Assembly (NCBI RefSeq): GCF_902729425.1
Contig: NZ_LR746531.1
Location: forward strand, 157,252-200,178
From: Magnetospirillum sp. SS-4
GTDB taxonomy: Bacteria; Pseudomonadota; Alphaproteobacteria; Rhodospirillales; Magnetospirillaceae
DNA: 42,927 bases
Direction: 5' to 3'
Shown here: positions 32,829 through 41,711 of the stretch, piece by piece
Numbering within the stretch: the stretch's first letter is position 1
Layout: each line of letters starts with the position of its first letter
Notes under the pieces: model-generated
The model's input: the letters and a program-made list of their open reading frames with translations, nothing else
Databases searched by the model: none
Told to the model about the DNA's origin: nothing
Program-made: the position numbers and the translations under genes

Positions 32829-33572
32829 GTGGCTAATCCGATCGACCAGTTCAAGATCCAGCCGTTGGTTCCGCTCAACGTGGGCGGACTGGACATCTCG
32901 TTCACCAATTCCGCGGCCATGATGGTGCTGTCCATCGGCCTGATCACCCTGTTCCTGACGCTGTCGGTGCGCTCGCGCGCGCTGGTGCCGGGACGGTGGC
33001 AGTCCATGGCGGAAATCTTCTACGAATTCATCGCCGGCATGCTGCGCGACAACGTGGGGTCCGAAGGGCGGAAGTATTTCCCCTTCATCTTCACCCTGTT
33101 CATGTTCGTGCTGTTCGGCAACGTGCTGGGCATGATCCCGTTTCCGGTGATCGGCTTCACCTACACCAGCCACGTCATCGTCACCTTCGCCATGGCCCTG
33201 GTGGTGTTCACCGGCGTGACCATCATCGGCTTCGCCCGCCACGGCACCCATTACCTGCGCATGTTCTTCCCCGAGGGCGCGCCGATCGCGACCGCGGTGA
33301 TCCTGATCCCCATCGAGCTGATCTCGTACTTCTCGCGTCCGTTCAGCCTCGCCGTCCGTCTGTTCGCCAACATGACGGTGGGCCACATCATCCTCAAGGT
33401 GATGGGCGGCTTCGTGGTGTCGCTGGGCGCGTTCTACCTGGTCCCCGGTGTGGTTCCGTTCGCCTTCCTGTCGGCGATCACGGTGCTGGAGTTCGGCATC
33501 GCCCTCCTGCAAGCCTACGTGTTCACGATCCTGTCGTGCATCTACCTGCACGATGCGATCCACATGCACTGA
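32829..33572 (+). CDS. atpB: ATP synthase Fo subunit a
   Basis: The protein is 247 residues with a GTG start at 32829 and GAGAGG upstream. It forms the two proton half-channels beside the c-ring. The essential Arg lies in LAVRLFANMTVGH near residue 177, and the C-terminal helix pattern (LEFGIALLQAYVFTILSCIYL) is standard. About six hydrophobic segments are present. The protein is full length. Confidence 0.96.
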   Translation: MANPIDQFKIQPLVPLNVGGLDISFTNSAAMMVLSIGLITLFLTLSVRSRALVPGRWQSMAEIFYEFIAGMLRDNVGSEGRKYFPFIFTLFMFVLFGNVLGMIPFPVIGFTYTSHVIVTFAMALVVFTGVTIIGFARHGTHYLRMFFPEGAPIATAVILIPIELISYFSRPFSLAVRLFANMTVGHIILKVMGGFVVSLGAFYLVPGVVPFAFLSAITVLEFGIALLQAYVFTILSCIYLHDAIHMH

Positions 33573-33623
33573 GTTTCTTGGTTCAAACCCACTGTTCCGT
33601 ATTTTCCTGAAGGAGTTGAGTAA

Positions 33624-33848
33624 ATGGAAGCGAGCGCTGCTAAGTTGATCGGTGCCGGTCTGGCCGCCATCGGCATGATCGGTTCGGGTATCGGCGTGGG
33701 CAACATCTGGTCCAGCCTGATCGCCACCGTCGGCCGCAATCCCTCCGCCAAGGCCAATGTCGAACTGTACGGCTGGATCGGCTTCGCCGTTACCGAAGCC
33801 ATCGCGCTGTTCGCCCTGGTCGTCGCGCTGATGATCCTCTTCGCCTAG
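33624..33848 (+). CDS. atpE: ATP synthase Fo subunit c
   Basis: The protein is 74 residues, a two-helix hairpin. The polar loop has RNP at 38-40, and the proton-carrying carboxylate is Glu58 (GFAVTEAIALFALV). A Gly-rich first helix (GSGIGVG) supports tight ring packing. A strong AAGGAG site precedes the ATG by nine bases, fitting the high expression needed for a multi-copy subunit. A long hairpin lies after the stop. Confidence 0.97.
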   Translation: MEASAAKLIGAGLAAIGMIGSGIGVGNIWSSLIATVGRNPSAKANVELYGWIGFAVTEAIALFALVVALMILFA

Positions 33849-33869
33849 GCGAAGAGTCTCCTTCGGAAC

Positions 33870-33916
33870 AGGTCGGCGCCGCGGCGGGGACACGCTCTCC
33901 GCCGCGGTTCTCCGAC
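33870..33916 (+). promoter_or_regulatory. Large hairpin between atpE and atpF'
   Basis: GGTCGG (33870-33875) pairs with CCGACC (33911-33916) and CCGCGGCGG (33878-33886) with CCGCCGCGG (33898-33906), with an apical CACGC loop. No T tract follows, so it is not a plain terminator. It could protect the 3' end of atpE mRNA or lower read-through and so raise the c-subunit yield. Confidence 0.65.
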
Positions 33917-33967
33917 CGGTCCGAACCTATTTCGGGTCGGTATCAATACCCGTCCAGGAGCTTTGGG

Positions 33968-34462
33968 ATGCCTCAATTCGATCCCACCTTTTTTGCGCCC
34001 CAGCTGTTCTGGCTGCTGCTGACCTTCGTCACGCTCTATGTGCTGATGAACACGGTGGCCCTGCCCAAGATCGGAGCCGTTCTCGAGGAACGCCAGCGCA
34101 AGATTGACGACAATCTCGACAAGGCCGCCCACTTGAAGGCCGAGGCCGAGGCTGCCGTGGCGGCGTACGAGCGGGCCCTGTCCGAATCCCGGGCCCATGC
34201 CCACGCCGTCATCAAGGAGGCGTCCGATCGCCTCGCCCACGAAGCCGACGAGCGCAACCGCGCCCTCGCCGCCCGGCTGGCCGAGCAGATCAAGGCGGGA
34301 GAGGTCCGCATCAACCAGGCCAAGACCGAGGCCCTGGCCAATGTCCGCGATGTCGCCGCCGATGTGGCCGGTTCCATCGTCGCCCGGCTGGTTGGCTCCG
34401 ACGCCGATGCCGGACGGTTGCAGACCGCCGTCGCGAGCGCCCTTGAGGAGCACGGCAAATGA
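33968..34462 (+). CDS. atpF': ATP synthase Fo subunit b'
   Basis: The protein is 164 residues, with one N-terminal membrane helix ([19 protein letters not shown]) and then a long charged coiled coil ([20 protein letters not shown]) that forms half of the peripheral stalk. A separate b' subunit is a trait of alphaproteobacteria and phototrophs (also called AtpG). AGGAG lies seven bases before the ATG. The stop overlaps the atpF start by four bases. Confidence 0.94.
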   Translation: MPQFDPTFFAPQLFWLLLTFVTLYVLMNTVALPKIGAVLEERQRKIDDNLDKAAHLKAEAEAAVAAYERALSESRAHAHAVIKEASDRLAHEADERNRALAARLAEQIKAGEVRINQAKTEALANVRDVAADVAGSIVARLVGSDADAGRLQTAVASALEEHGK

Positions 34463-34989
34463 TTTCGACCGCCTATGCCGCCGCTGCCGGCGGCGCCCAC
34501 GTCCCGTTCTACGCCGAAGCCCATTTCTGGGTGAACGTCGCCTTTTTCATGATCGTGGCCCTGGCCTACAAGCCGGTGTCGCGCGGCATCGCCGCGGCGC
34601 TTGACGCCCGCGCCGCCAAGATCAAGGCCCGCCTCGACGAGGCTCACAAGCTGCGCGAGGAGGCCCAGGAGATGCTGGCCACCTATCAGCGCAAGCAGCG
34701 CGACGCCATGAAGGAGGCCGAGGAGATCATCGCCCACGCCAAGGCCGAGGCCGAGCGCCTTGCCCAGCAGGCGGCCAAGGATCTCGAGGTCACCATGAAG
34801 CGCCGCGAGCAGATGGCGCTGGACCGCATCGCCCAAGCCGAGGCCCAGGCGGTGAAGGAGGTCCAGAACCTCGCCGTCGACGTCGCCATCGGCGCCGCCC
34901 GCAAGGTGATCGGCGACAGCCTGACGGCCTCCCAGACCGCCTCGCTGGTCGACAACGCCATCAAGGACCTGTCGGGCAAGCTGCACTGA
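34459..34989 (+). CDS. atpF: ATP synthase Fo subunit b
   Basis: The protein is 176 residues, with a membrane helix near residues 20-38 ([19 protein letters not shown]) and a long helical stalk rich in Ala, Glu and Lys. It pairs with b' to hold F1 to Fo. It is the last gene of the operon, and an intrinsic terminator follows within 30 bp. The F1 genes are elsewhere, which is normal for alphaproteobacteria. Confidence 0.95.
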   Translation: MISTAYAAAAGGAHVPFYAEAHFWVNVAFFMIVALAYKPVSRGIAAALDARAAKIKARLDEAHKLREEAQEMLATYQRKQRDAMKEAEEIIAHAKAEAERLAQQAAKDLEVTMKRREQMALDRIAQAEAQAVKEVQNLAVDVAIGAARKVIGDSLTASQTASLVDNAIKDLSGKLH

Positions 34990-35016
34990 CCTGACCGGGC
35001 AAGATCGTTACAGCCG

Positions 35017-35055
35017 CCCCCGCCGGACGATGGTCCGGCGGGGGTTTGGTTTATT
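35017..35055 (+). terminator. Intrinsic terminator of the Fo operon
   Basis: A perfect 12-bp GC-rich stem (35017-35028 with 35033-35044) around a GATG loop is followed by TTTGGTTTATT. Confidence 0.9.
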
Positions 35056-35077
35056 GGGGCGTCAAGTAATCCGCGGA

Positions 35078-35104
35078 TTGACAGACTCCCTTGCTCGGTA
35101 GTCT
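35078..35104 (+). promoter_or_regulatory. Possible promoter for the GGDEF-EAL gene
   Basis: A perfect TTGACA at 35078-35083 is followed after 15 bp by TAGTCT. The spacing is short. If used, transcription would begin at about 35110, favouring the TTG start at 35142 over the ATG at 35106. Confidence 0.35.
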
Positions 35105-35127
35105 CATGACCGGAGGTGGGCTACTCC

Positions 35128-35134
35128 GGGGAGG
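35128..35134 (+). promoter_or_regulatory. Shine-Dalgarno site favouring a TTG start
   Basis: GGGGAGG lies seven bases before TTG 35142, while ATG 35106 upstream has no recognisable site. Confidence 0.55.
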
Positions 35135-35141
35135 TTGCGGC

Positions 35142-36740
35142 TTGGATCATTCTCCGCACCAGACGGAAACCGAGGGAACCCCGGCCGGAACGGTGGAGTC
35201 GGAACCACTGCGGCATCGCCTGCTTGTCCGCCAGATGCGCAAGGCCGGCCTGTCCGGACCGCTGCCCGACGACGTCGCCGAACTGGTCCGGCTGGTGAAC
35301 CAAGCCTATGGCGAACATGACATGGAACGGCGGCGCAACGACCGCGCCATGAAACTGATGTCGGACGAGATGACGGCGCTGACCGAGGCCATCCGCCGTC
35401 AGGCCGGCACCGACCCCCTGACCGGAACCGCCAACCGAACCCTGTTTCACGAGCGTCTGGGGCAGGCTGTCGCCGGAATTACCGGTTCCGGCGACAAGGT
35501 GGCGTTGCTGTTCATCGATCTCGACGGCTTCAAGCTGATCAACGACACCATCGGCCACGGCTTCGGCGACCAGATGCTGCGCGAGGTGGGACGGCGGCTG
35601 GAAGGGGTGCTGCGCGACGGCGACACCGTCGGCCGGCTGGGGGGAGACGAATTCACCGTGCTGCTGCCCGTCATCTCGGGCGATGGCGAGGCGGCATTCA
35701 TCGCCGCCCGCGCCATCGAGGCGCTGGAACGTCCCTTCATCCATGACGGCAACGAGGTGCTGATCTCGGCGGCCATCGGCATCGCGCTCTTTCCCGGCGA
35801 CGCCCCCGACGTGGACGGGCTGCTGGTGGCGGCCGACAGCGCCATGTACCGCGCCAAGGAAATGGGACGCGGCCACTATACCTTCTTCACCAGCGACATG
35901 AATGCCAGGCTGCATCAGCGCCTGCTGATCAAGAACCGGCTGCTGAAGGCCAGATCACGCGGCGACCTCAGCCTGGTTTATCAGCCCAAGATCTGCCTGG
36001 AGACCAACCAGGTGCGGGGAGTGGAGGCGCTGCTGCGCTGGCAGGACGGCCGCCTCGGCAAGGTCTCGCCCGCCGAATTCATTCCGGTGATGGAGGAAAT
36101 GGGGCTGATCGCCGATGTCGGAATCTGGGTTCTGGCCGAGGCCTGCCGCCAGATACGCGAATGGCGGGACGCCGGGCTGCGGCCGGGGCGCATGGCGGTC
36201 AACGTTTCGGCCCGCCAGTTGCGGCAGCCCGGCCTGATCGACAGCGTCGTCAACATCATCCGGTGTGCCGGAATCTCGGCCGACGACCTGGAATTCGAGA
36301 TCACCGAGAGCATGATCATCAAGGATACCGAGAGCGCCACCGCCCTGCTGGAGGAATTCCGGGCCATGGGCATTCACATCGCCCTCGACGATTTCGGCAC
36401 CGGATTCTCGTCGCTCAGCTATCTGCGGCAGTTCCCGTTCGACATCATCAAGATCGACAAGAGCTTCATCCACGAGATCATGTCGAACGCCGACGATGTT
36501 GCCATCATCAGTTCCATCATCACCATGGGCCATGCCCTGAAGCGCCGCATCGTCGCCGAGGGCGTCGAGACCGCCGACCAATACGATCTGCTGAAAGCCC
36601 TGAAGGTCGACGACGTCCAGGGCTTTCTGCTGGGCCGTCCCGTGCCTCCCGACCAGTTGCGGGCGCTGCTGGCGCCCGGCGCTACAATAGAGCCAGAACG
36701 TTTTCCGGCGGCCGGCCCAGGACGGCTCTGTCGCCCCTGA
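35142..36740 (+). CDS. GGDEF-EAL cyclic-di-GMP protein
   Basis: The protein is 532 residues from TTG 35142, which has GGGGAGG at 35128-35134 seven bases upstream; ATG 35106 in the same frame is the alternative and has no site. The N-terminal 100 residues are soluble and unrecognised, ending in a short helix before the cyclase domain. The diguanylate cyclase motif GGDEF is intact (167-171), and so is the phosphodiesterase EALLRW (from residue 295), with [11 protein letters not shown] and AEGVET later. Either or both activities are possible. No sensory domain is obvious. Its 3' end overlaps the convergent ArsC-family gene by 59 bp. Confidence 0.9.
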   Translation: MDHSPHQTETEGTPAGTVESEPLRHRLLVRQMRKAGLSGPLPDDVAELVRLVNQAYGEHDMERRRNDRAMKLMSDEMTALTEAIRRQAGTDPLTGTANRTLFHERLGQAVAGITGSGDKVALLFIDLDGFKLINDTIGHGFGDQMLREVGRRLEGVLRDGDTVGRLGGDEFTVLLPVISGDGEAAFIAARAIEALERPFIHDGNEVLISAAIGIALFPGDAPDVDGLLVAADSAMYRAKEMGRGHYTFFTSDMNARLHQRLLIKNRLLKARSRGDLSLVYQPKICLETNQVRGVEALLRWQDGRLGKVSPAEFIPVMEEMGLIADVGIWVLAEACRQIREWRDAGLRPGRMAVNVSARQLRQPGLIDSVVNIIRCAGISADDLEFEITESMIIKDTESATALLEEFRAMGIHIALDDFGTGFSSLSYLRQFPFDIIKIDKSFIHEIMSNADDVAIISSIITMGHALKRRIVAEGVETADQYDLLKALKVDDVQGFLLGRPVPPDQLRALLAPGATIEPERFPAAGPGRLCRP

Positions 36741-37029
36741 CCACGATGGGACGCTCCATGGCGATGGGATGGGCGATCAGCGCCCGGATCAAGGCGTCGT
36801 CGTCCATCGCGGCGGGGTCGATTCCGGCCTCGGCGGCTTCCTTGCGGCGGGTGATCTCGGCCGGGCGCTTGCCCAGCAGGCCGAGGATGCGGGCCAGTTC
36901 GGCGGCGCTGGGCGGGTCCTTCAGGTATTCCACCACATTGGGGACGATTCCCCTGTCCTGGATCAGGCGGAGCGTGTCGCGGGATTTGCCGCAACGGGGA
37001 TTGTGATAGATGGTGACGGCGTCCGACAT
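36682..37029 (-). CDS. arsC: ArsC-family protein (arsenate reductase-like)
   Basis: The protein is 115 residues, the size of glutaredoxin-coupled ArsC. The N terminus ITIYHN-like segment ([19 protein letters not shown]) has the catalytic Cys of the family (residue 13 in PRCGKS). The later [13 protein letters not shown] and [11 protein letters not shown] segments carry the conserved Arg residues. The reaction would be arsenate to arsenite with glutathione and glutaredoxin. There is no other ars gene nearby, so it may be the YfgD-like or Spx-like branch with another role. AAGGG lies upstream of ATG 37029. The last 59 bp overlap the convergent GGDEF-EAL gene. Confidence 0.88.
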   Translation of the reverse strand: MSDAVTIYHNPRCGKSRDTLRLIQDRGIVPNVVEYLKDPPSAAELARILGLLGKRPAEITRRKEAAEAGIDPAAMDDDALIRALIAHPIAMERPIVVRGDRAVLGRPPENVLALL

Positions 37030-37098
37030 GGTTCGACCCTTGATTCCGGCGGTGCGGCTCGTCATGGTAAGCCCGTCGCCGAATGGTCGGGGTAGCCC

Positions 37099-38469
37099 AT
37101 GATCCGCTTTTTCCACTATGGCCCGCCAAGGCACGGGCTTGCCACCTTGTTGTTGACCCTGTTCCTGGCGATGCCGTGCGTCGCGGCGGAGCCGGCGACG
37201 GCGACGGCCGACGACCTGGAAAGCCTGGCCGCCACCTTGGAGGACCCCAAGGCCCGCGAACGGCTGGCGGCGCAGGTCAAGGGCCTGATCGCGGCCCAGA
37301 AGGCGGTCCAGAAGACGGAACAGGCCGGTCTGGTGGGGCGGATGACGCAAAAGGCCGGCGACATCCGGGTCGGGCTGGCGACGCTGGCGATCATCGCCGT
37401 GGCGATGCTCCTGGCCAGGCTGCTGCGCCGGATGGTGGACCGGACGCTGGCCGCCGCCGGCGAGGACAGCGTCCGGGTCAACCGCTACCTGCCCATGCTT
37501 CACCGGGTGCTGCGCGTCCTGATCGGACTGACCGGCCTGCTGGCGCTGGCGCAATTGTGGGGCTTCGATCCGCTGGCGCTGCTGAATTCCGAAGTGGGGC
37601 GGCGGCTGGCGTCGTCGCTGGTCACCATCGCGGTGGTGGTGGTGGCGGCCCTGGTGGGCTGGCACCTGCTGCACGGCGCCATCGAACGCTATCTGACCGC
37701 CACCGATTCCGACGGCAACCTCCGCCAGCGGTCCGGCCGCGCCCGCACCCTGCTGCCGTTGGTCCGCAACGCCGCCTTCATGGTGATGGTGGTGATCGTG
37801 GGACTGATCGTGCTGTCCGAGCTTGGGGTCAATATCGCGCCGCTGCTGGCCGGCGCCGGCGTCCTGGGCATCGCCATTGGTTTCGGCTCACAAAAGCTGG
37901 TTCAGGACATGATCACCGGTGCCTTCATCTTGTTTGAAGACACCATCGCGGTGGGCGACGTGGTCAAGGTGGGCGAGCATGCCGGCCTGGTCGAGGACAT
38001 TTCCATCCGGGCCATCCGGCTGCGCGACCTGAACGGCGCCCTGCACACCGTACCGTTCGGCGCCGTCACCACCGTGGTCAACATGACCAAGACATTTTCC
38101 TATGCCGTGTTCGACATCGGCATCGCCTATTCCCAGGATACCGACGCAGTCGCCGCCCTGCTGGTCGATCTGGGTGCCGAATTGCAGGCGGACGAGGTCT
38201 GGGGAAAATCCATCGTCGAGCCCATCGAGGTCATGGGGGTCGATCGGTTCGACCCGTCATCGGTGGTTATCCGCGCCCGTATCAAGACGGTTCCGCTGGA
38301 ACGCTGGTCATTGTCGCGTGAGTTCAATCGCCGCCTGAAACAGCGTTTCGACACCGCCGGCATCGAAATTCCGTTCCCCCAGACCCAGGTCTGGCTGTCC
38401 AGAACGCCGAAGAAGCCCCCCCCTCCCGAAGGAGGGGGGGGACAGACGGCCGGTCAGCCCTCGCCGTAG
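37099..38469 (+). CDS. MscS-family mechanosensitive channel
   Basis: The protein is 456 residues. A signal peptide (LLLTLFLAMPCVAA) is followed by a short periplasmic helical region, three to four membrane helices, and the pore-lining helix with the MscS pattern LLAGAGVLGIAIGFGSQKLV, then the beta domain (FEDTIAVGDVVKVGEHAGLV, IRLRDLNGALHTVPFGAV) and a C-terminal alpha/beta part. It opens under membrane tension to release solutes. The last 20 residues (PPPP then GGGG) are encoded by a GC hairpin and may not be functional. The 3' end overlaps the convergent phage scaffold gene by 16 bp. Confidence 0.93.
   Translation: MIRFFHYGPPRHGLATLLLTLFLAMPCVAAEPATATADDLESLAATLEDPKARERLAAQVKGLIAAQKAVQKTEQAGLVGRMTQKAGDIRVGLATLAIIAVAMLLARLLRRMVDRTLAAAGEDSVRVNRYLPMLHRVLRVLIGLTGLLALAQLWGFDPLALLNSEVGRRLASSLVTIAVVVVAALVGWHLLHGAIERYLTATDSDGNLRQRSGRARTLLPLVRNAAFMVMVVIVGLIVLSELGVNIAPLLAGAGVLGIAIGFGSQKLVQDMITGAFILFEDTIAVGDVVKVGEHAGLVEDISIRAIRLRDLNGALHTVPFGAVTTVVNMTKTFSYAVFDIGIAYSQDTDAVAALLVDLGAELQADEVWGKSIVEPIEVMGVDRFDPSSVVIRARIKTVPLERWSLSREFNRRLKQRFDTAGIEIPFPQTQVWLSRTPKKPPPPEGGGGQTAGQPSP
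38416..38441. terminator. Perfect 11-bp C/G hairpin at the convergent 3' ends
   Basis: The arm 38416-38426 pairs with 38431-38441 around CGAA. It is inside the last codons of the MscS gene and just past the phage scaffold stop on the other strand. No T tract flanks it on either side, so a termination role is uncertain. Confidence 0.45.
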
Positions 38470-39131
38470 AGACGGCGAAAGCCGGCGCCGACCTTGGCGA
38501 TGAAGGCCGGATCGCGGGTCTTCCAGTAGCGGGGGTCCTGAAGCATCTTCTTCAGTTCCGCCTCGGTGGCGCCCTCATCCCTGGGCGGCGGGGCGTGCCC
38601 CAGGCTGGGCTCGCCCGACCCCATCAGGCGATGCATGATCTTGACGCCCTCCACCGATGAGGCCAGGGCGTCGAAGGCGTCGGGCGGCAGATTCCTGCGG
38701 CCCCAGGCCGTCAGTTGAGGCGCGATCTGGCGCCAGCGCTCCTCGCCGCCGAAATATTCAGCCAGCTGGCCGAGATGGCCGGTCTGCTCGCTTTCGCCGG
38801 TCAGCCCCTCCAGCATGGGCAGAAGCACGTCGTGGGCCAGATCATAGACCAGTTGCGCCTGTTCCTGGGTGAAGCCGGCCTGATGCAGGCGCCGATTGAC
38901 CGTCTCGCTGCTGGTCAGCTTGGGATGGCGGTGGCTGATCTTGTACTTGTCGAAGCTGTCGGGCGCCCTGGGCAGCGACGAGGCCCGCCGTTCCAGTTCG
39001 AGATAGGCGCGGATCAGGGCATCGGTGCGGATCTCGCCCCTGGCGGGGTCCCAGAACTTTTCCGGCACGTTGGTCGGCCGGCCGCCTCGGGCCGGCTCCA
39101 GATCGGGAGCGCGGGAATCTTCGTAATGCAT
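38454..39131 (-). CDS. Phage capsid assembly (scaffold) protein, T7-like
   Basis: The protein is 225 residues from ATG 39131, with AGGAG six bases upstream. It is soluble, helical and charged. The N-terminal EKFWDPARGEIRTDALIRAY is the signature I associate with capsid-assembly or scaffold proteins of T7-like podoviruses and related prophages. In phages the scaffold gene is followed by the major capsid gene; here the next gene downstream is a host mechanosensitive channel on the opposite strand, so the module stops at this gene. The family call is moderately sure and rests on that motif and the adjoining portal. Confidence 0.7.
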   Translation of the reverse strand: MHYEDSRAPDLEPARGGRPTNVPEKFWDPARGEIRTDALIRAYLELERRASSLPRAPDSFDKYKISHRHPKLTSSETVNRRLHQAGFTQEQAQLVYDLAHDVLLPMLEGLTGESEQTGHLGQLAEYFGGEERWRQIAPQLTAWGRRNLPPDAFDALASSVEGVKIMHRLMGSGEPSLGHAPPPRDEGATEAELKKMLQDPRYWKTRDPAFIAKVGAGFRRLYGEG

Positions 39132-39176
39132 GTCGGTCTCCTGAGAAAAATGGGCATTGAGTGGAAGGAAAGGCGC

Positions 39177-39452
39177 TCACCCCTCGGCCCGGCCACGGGC
39201 GACCAGGGCGAGAAGATGGAGCACGAGGTGACGCTGGCCTTCGAGGTGGCGCAGCGCCGGGTCGCCGGCGTCGGGGCCGAGGCACCGATCCAGCGTCATC
39301 TCGCGGAGATGGCGGAGCAGCGCCTCGCCATCGCCGGAGGAGAACAGCCGGGCCGCCAGCCGGGCCATGTCGCGGCCGGATTCCCCGTCCGAGGATGGCG
39401 ACGGCGGATCGAACCAGCCCCAGCCGGCCGGTTCAGAGCGGGGCATGGCCAT
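39177..39452 (-). CDS. Small phage-module protein
   Basis: The protein is 91 residues. GGAGGAG lies almost on the first ATG, so the second ATG at 39446 may be the true start. The C-terminal half (DPALRHLEGQRHLVLHLLAL, ARGRAEG) is a helix typical of small proteins found between portal and scaffold genes in alphaproteobacterial prophages (Bbp19-like by memory). Its start overlaps the portal stop by about 20 bp, so it is translated with the portal. Function unknown. Confidence 0.7.
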   Translation of the reverse strand: MAMPRSEPAGWGWFDPPSPSSDGESGRDMARLAARLFSSGDGEALLRHLREMTLDRCLGPDAGDPALRHLEGQRHLVLHLLALVARGRAEG

Positions 39453-40977
39453 TCTCCTCCGCCGGGGCCGGAGACGACGGCTTCAGCACCTCGGCCGGCA
39501 CGTTGAAGGTGCGTCCCAGCCAGCGGGCGGCGGCGGCGGCATCGATGGATTCCTGGGCCAGGGGACCCAACTGGTTCAACGCCGCCATCCAGGTCATCAG
39601 GTTGCGGGCATCGCGCTGGGCCTGCCCCTGGGCCAGGGGCGAGCGGTATTGCAGCTCCACCGAATGGCCGTCGACGATCACCTCGGGAATCTCGCCCCGC
39701 CGCCGCAGGACGTGGATCGCCCGCATGACCAGCGGCGTCAGCAATTCGCTTTGCAGCCGGCCATAGGTGGCGCCCAGCAGGCGGGCCATGTCCGAGGCGC
39801 GCTCCATCACCTCGGTCGCCGTCATCCTGGGCGAGGACGCCTGCCCCAGCTTGTCGGCCAGCAGGGCATGGCGAATGCGGCCGCGCAGATCGTCCAGCAC
39901 CAGTTGCGAGGTGTCGAACCGTCCGGGCGAGGTCAGCGGCTGCAACCCGGCCGAACCGACCGCCTTGGGGATGATGGTTCCCGGAACCAGCTTGATGTTG
40001 GCGGGATTCAGCACTCCGTCGTCATCGGCCTGCCAGATGCCGGTCACCGCGATGGTGGCGTTCTTCAGCACCAGTTCCACCACCTTGTTGGCGGTCTTGA
40101 TATCGGGCAGCGCCTTCATCACCGGCGAACGGCCATAGATCTCGCCTGGCGCCTTCAGCCAGCGGAAATTGATGAACGGCGTCATGGCGAAACGTCCATC
40201 GGCCAGCACGGCGCCATCGGCGTCGCAATCCAGCACGGCGGCGTAGCGATAGCCGTTGCGGGTCGGCACCACCGCCTCGACGACGCCAAGACGCAGGTCG
40301 GGGTCGGCGGTGGCGGCGCGAAGGATGTCCTCGGGCACCCGCGCGGCCGGAAAGCGGGCGTTCAGCATCGCCAGGGTCAGCTCGCTGCGGCGGAAGGTGA
40401 CGTCGAGGCGGCCTTCGGGTCCTTCCTCCAGAACCACCTGTCCCAGCGGCACGGCGGTGAACCGGAAAGCCGAGGTCTCGCCCGGCGACGCCTCCTCGAA
40501 CAGCAGCGAGGCCGTGCCGCCGGTCACCGCGTCCAGGTAGCATTGGTGCATCTCGACGGCGAAGTTGGAGCGGTCGAAATGTCCCTGAAGGACCATGCCG
40601 ATCCGCTCCAGGGCGGAGGCGGCGCGATCACGGTTCTCGGCCGGCAACTGGCCGCCGGCGCTCAGCCCGAACCATTGCGCCCAGGGCGGGGTCAGCTCGG
40701 ACAGCAGGCTGGCGGCCAGTTGATCGACGGCGTCGGGGGCGGTGCCGTCGAACAGGCGGTCGGCCTTCTTCTCGCCGGGAGTGCCGGCATGCAGGACGGA
40801 ATCGCGCAGCGGCAGGGCGTAGTCATAGCATTCCTGCCAGTGGGATTCCCAGACGGCGCGGCGTTCCTTGGCCTTGCGGAAGCGCTTCAGCAGGACGGAC
40901 GGGTCGTCGCCGTCTGGGCCAAGCAGTGCTTCGCCATGGGGGGCGACCTCGTCCCGGCGCGGGGGGCGGGCGGTCAT
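39433..40977 (-). CDS. Phage head-tail connector (portal) protein, T7-like
   Basis: The protein is 514 residues from ATG 40977, with GGGAG upstream; a longer frame from 41181 crosses the neighbouring small gene and is rejected. It matches the T7 gp8 class of head-to-tail connectors, the dodecameric ring at the capsid vertex through which DNA passes. Recognisable segments: WESHWQECYDYALPLRDSV near the N terminus, RLFDGTAPDAVDQLAASLLS, LTPPWAQWF, MHQCYLDAVTGGTASLLFEE and GEIYGRSPVMKALPDIKTAN. Length is close to the usual 500-540, so the gene seems intact. It is the strongest evidence for the phage origin of this block. Confidence 0.9.
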   Translation of the reverse strand: MTARPPRRDEVAPHGEALLGPDGDDPSVLLKRFRKAKERRAVWESHWQECYDYALPLRDSVLHAGTPGEKKADRLFDGTAPDAVDQLAASLLSELTPPWAQWFGLSAGGQLPAENRDRAASALERIGMVLQGHFDRSNFAVEMHQCYLDAVTGGTASLLFEEASPGETSAFRFTAVPLGQVVLEEGPEGRLDVTFRRSELTLAMLNARFPAARVPEDILRAATADPDLRLGVVEAVVPTRNGYRYAAVLDCDADGAVLADGRFAMTPFINFRWLKAPGEIYGRSPVMKALPDIKTANKVVELVLKNATIAVTGIWQADDDGVLNPANIKLVPGTIIPKAVGSAGLQPLTSPGRFDTSQLVLDDLRGRIRHALLADKLGQASSPRMTATEVMERASDMARLLGATYGRLQSELLTPLVMRAIHVLRRRGEIPEVIVDGHSVELQYRSPLAQGQAQRDARNLMTWMAALNQLGPLAQESIDAAAAARWLGRTFNVPAEVLKPSSPAPAEENGHAPL

Positions 40978-40978
40978 G

Positions 40979-41185
40979 TCATTCTCCCAGCAAGGTCTTG
41001 CCGGCCAGAGTCCTGGGGCGAAGGATTCCGGATTCGGAAGTGGCGATGGTGCCGAGCAGGCCCCGGCGATTGCGGTTGATGGCCTGAAGCCGTTCCTCGG
41101 CCGCCTCGGCCTCCGGATCGGGCATGACCGGCGGCGGCGGTGGCGGCGGCGGCGGCGGCGGGCTCGACGTGAAAAATCCACCCAT
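40979..41185 (-). CDS. Small phage-module protein with polyproline run
   Basis: The protein is 68 residues from ATG 41185, with AGGAG six bases upstream. MGGFF, then a run of eleven prolines, then a charged helix and a conserved-looking tail (RRGLLGTIATSESGILRP, GKTLLGE). Very similar short proteins precede portal genes in many prophages; the role is unknown. Its stop is one base from the portal start. Confidence 0.75.
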   Translation of the reverse strand: MGGFFTSSPPPPPPPPPPPVMPDPEAEAAEERLQAINRNRRGLLGTIATSESGILRPRTLAGKTLLGE

Positions 41186-41261
41186 GGGGCTCTCCTTTTT
41201 GATCACGTTTTGTTCATTTGGCGACGCAAAAAATCCCGCACGGCGGTACAGCCGGCAGGAT

Positions 41262-41711
41262 TCAGGCGCGGATATGGCGTTGATGGCTCGACACTACGTC
41301 GACGCCAGCCTTATCGTCAAGAATTATATCCGATTCACGGCTAAAATATCGGAATAATTGCCAGGGGGTAAAGATTCCGCCGTCCGCGATTCCCAAACTC
41401 CGCTTCACCATCTCGACGCAGGTAAAGGGACGCAACGGCAACGGCCGGCGCGGCGGCAGCACCGGCGCCGTTTCCACCACCGTCAGCCCCCGGGTGCGAT
41501 ACCAACCGGCCAGATCGAAATCGGCGGCGACCGGCAACACCGCCACCTCGACCCGGTGCGCCATGGCGTTGAGACTGACCCAGCCGCCGGACGAGCCCAG
41601 AACCAGGAAACAATGCCTGAAGCCACGCCGCAGCAGTCGCAGCCAGACCAGGTCGGCGCGATCGGAAAATACCACCAGGGCGCGGCGCCACTGAAGCGGC
41701 GGGGCGCTCAC
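41262..41711 (-). CDS. Phage-module protein, unrecognised
   Basis: The protein is 149 residues with a GTG start at 41711 that overlaps the stop of the preceding gene by four bases. No signal or membrane segment. Conserved-looking parts are FRHCFLVLGSSGGWVSLNAM and PFTCVEMVKRSLGI, then TPWQLFRYF. The His next to Cys in RHCF and the Cys in TCVEMVK are reminiscent of papain- or NlpC-like active sites, but the order is unusual and this is only a suggestion. Proteins like this occur in alphaproteobacterial phage and gene-transfer-like clusters. Confidence 0.65.
   Translation of the reverse strand: MSAPPLQWRRALVVFSDRADLVWLRLLRRGFRHCFLVLGSSGGWVSLNAMAHRVEVAVLPVAADFDLAGWYRTRGLTVVETAPVLPPRRPLPLRPFTCVEMVKRSLGIADGGIFTPWQLFRYFSRESDIILDDKAGVDVVSSHQRHIRA

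Noticed and set aside
39367-41079. A 570-codon plus-strand open frame opposite the portal gene
   Set aside because: The minus strand has the recognisable portal protein with a ribosome site; the plus frame has none.
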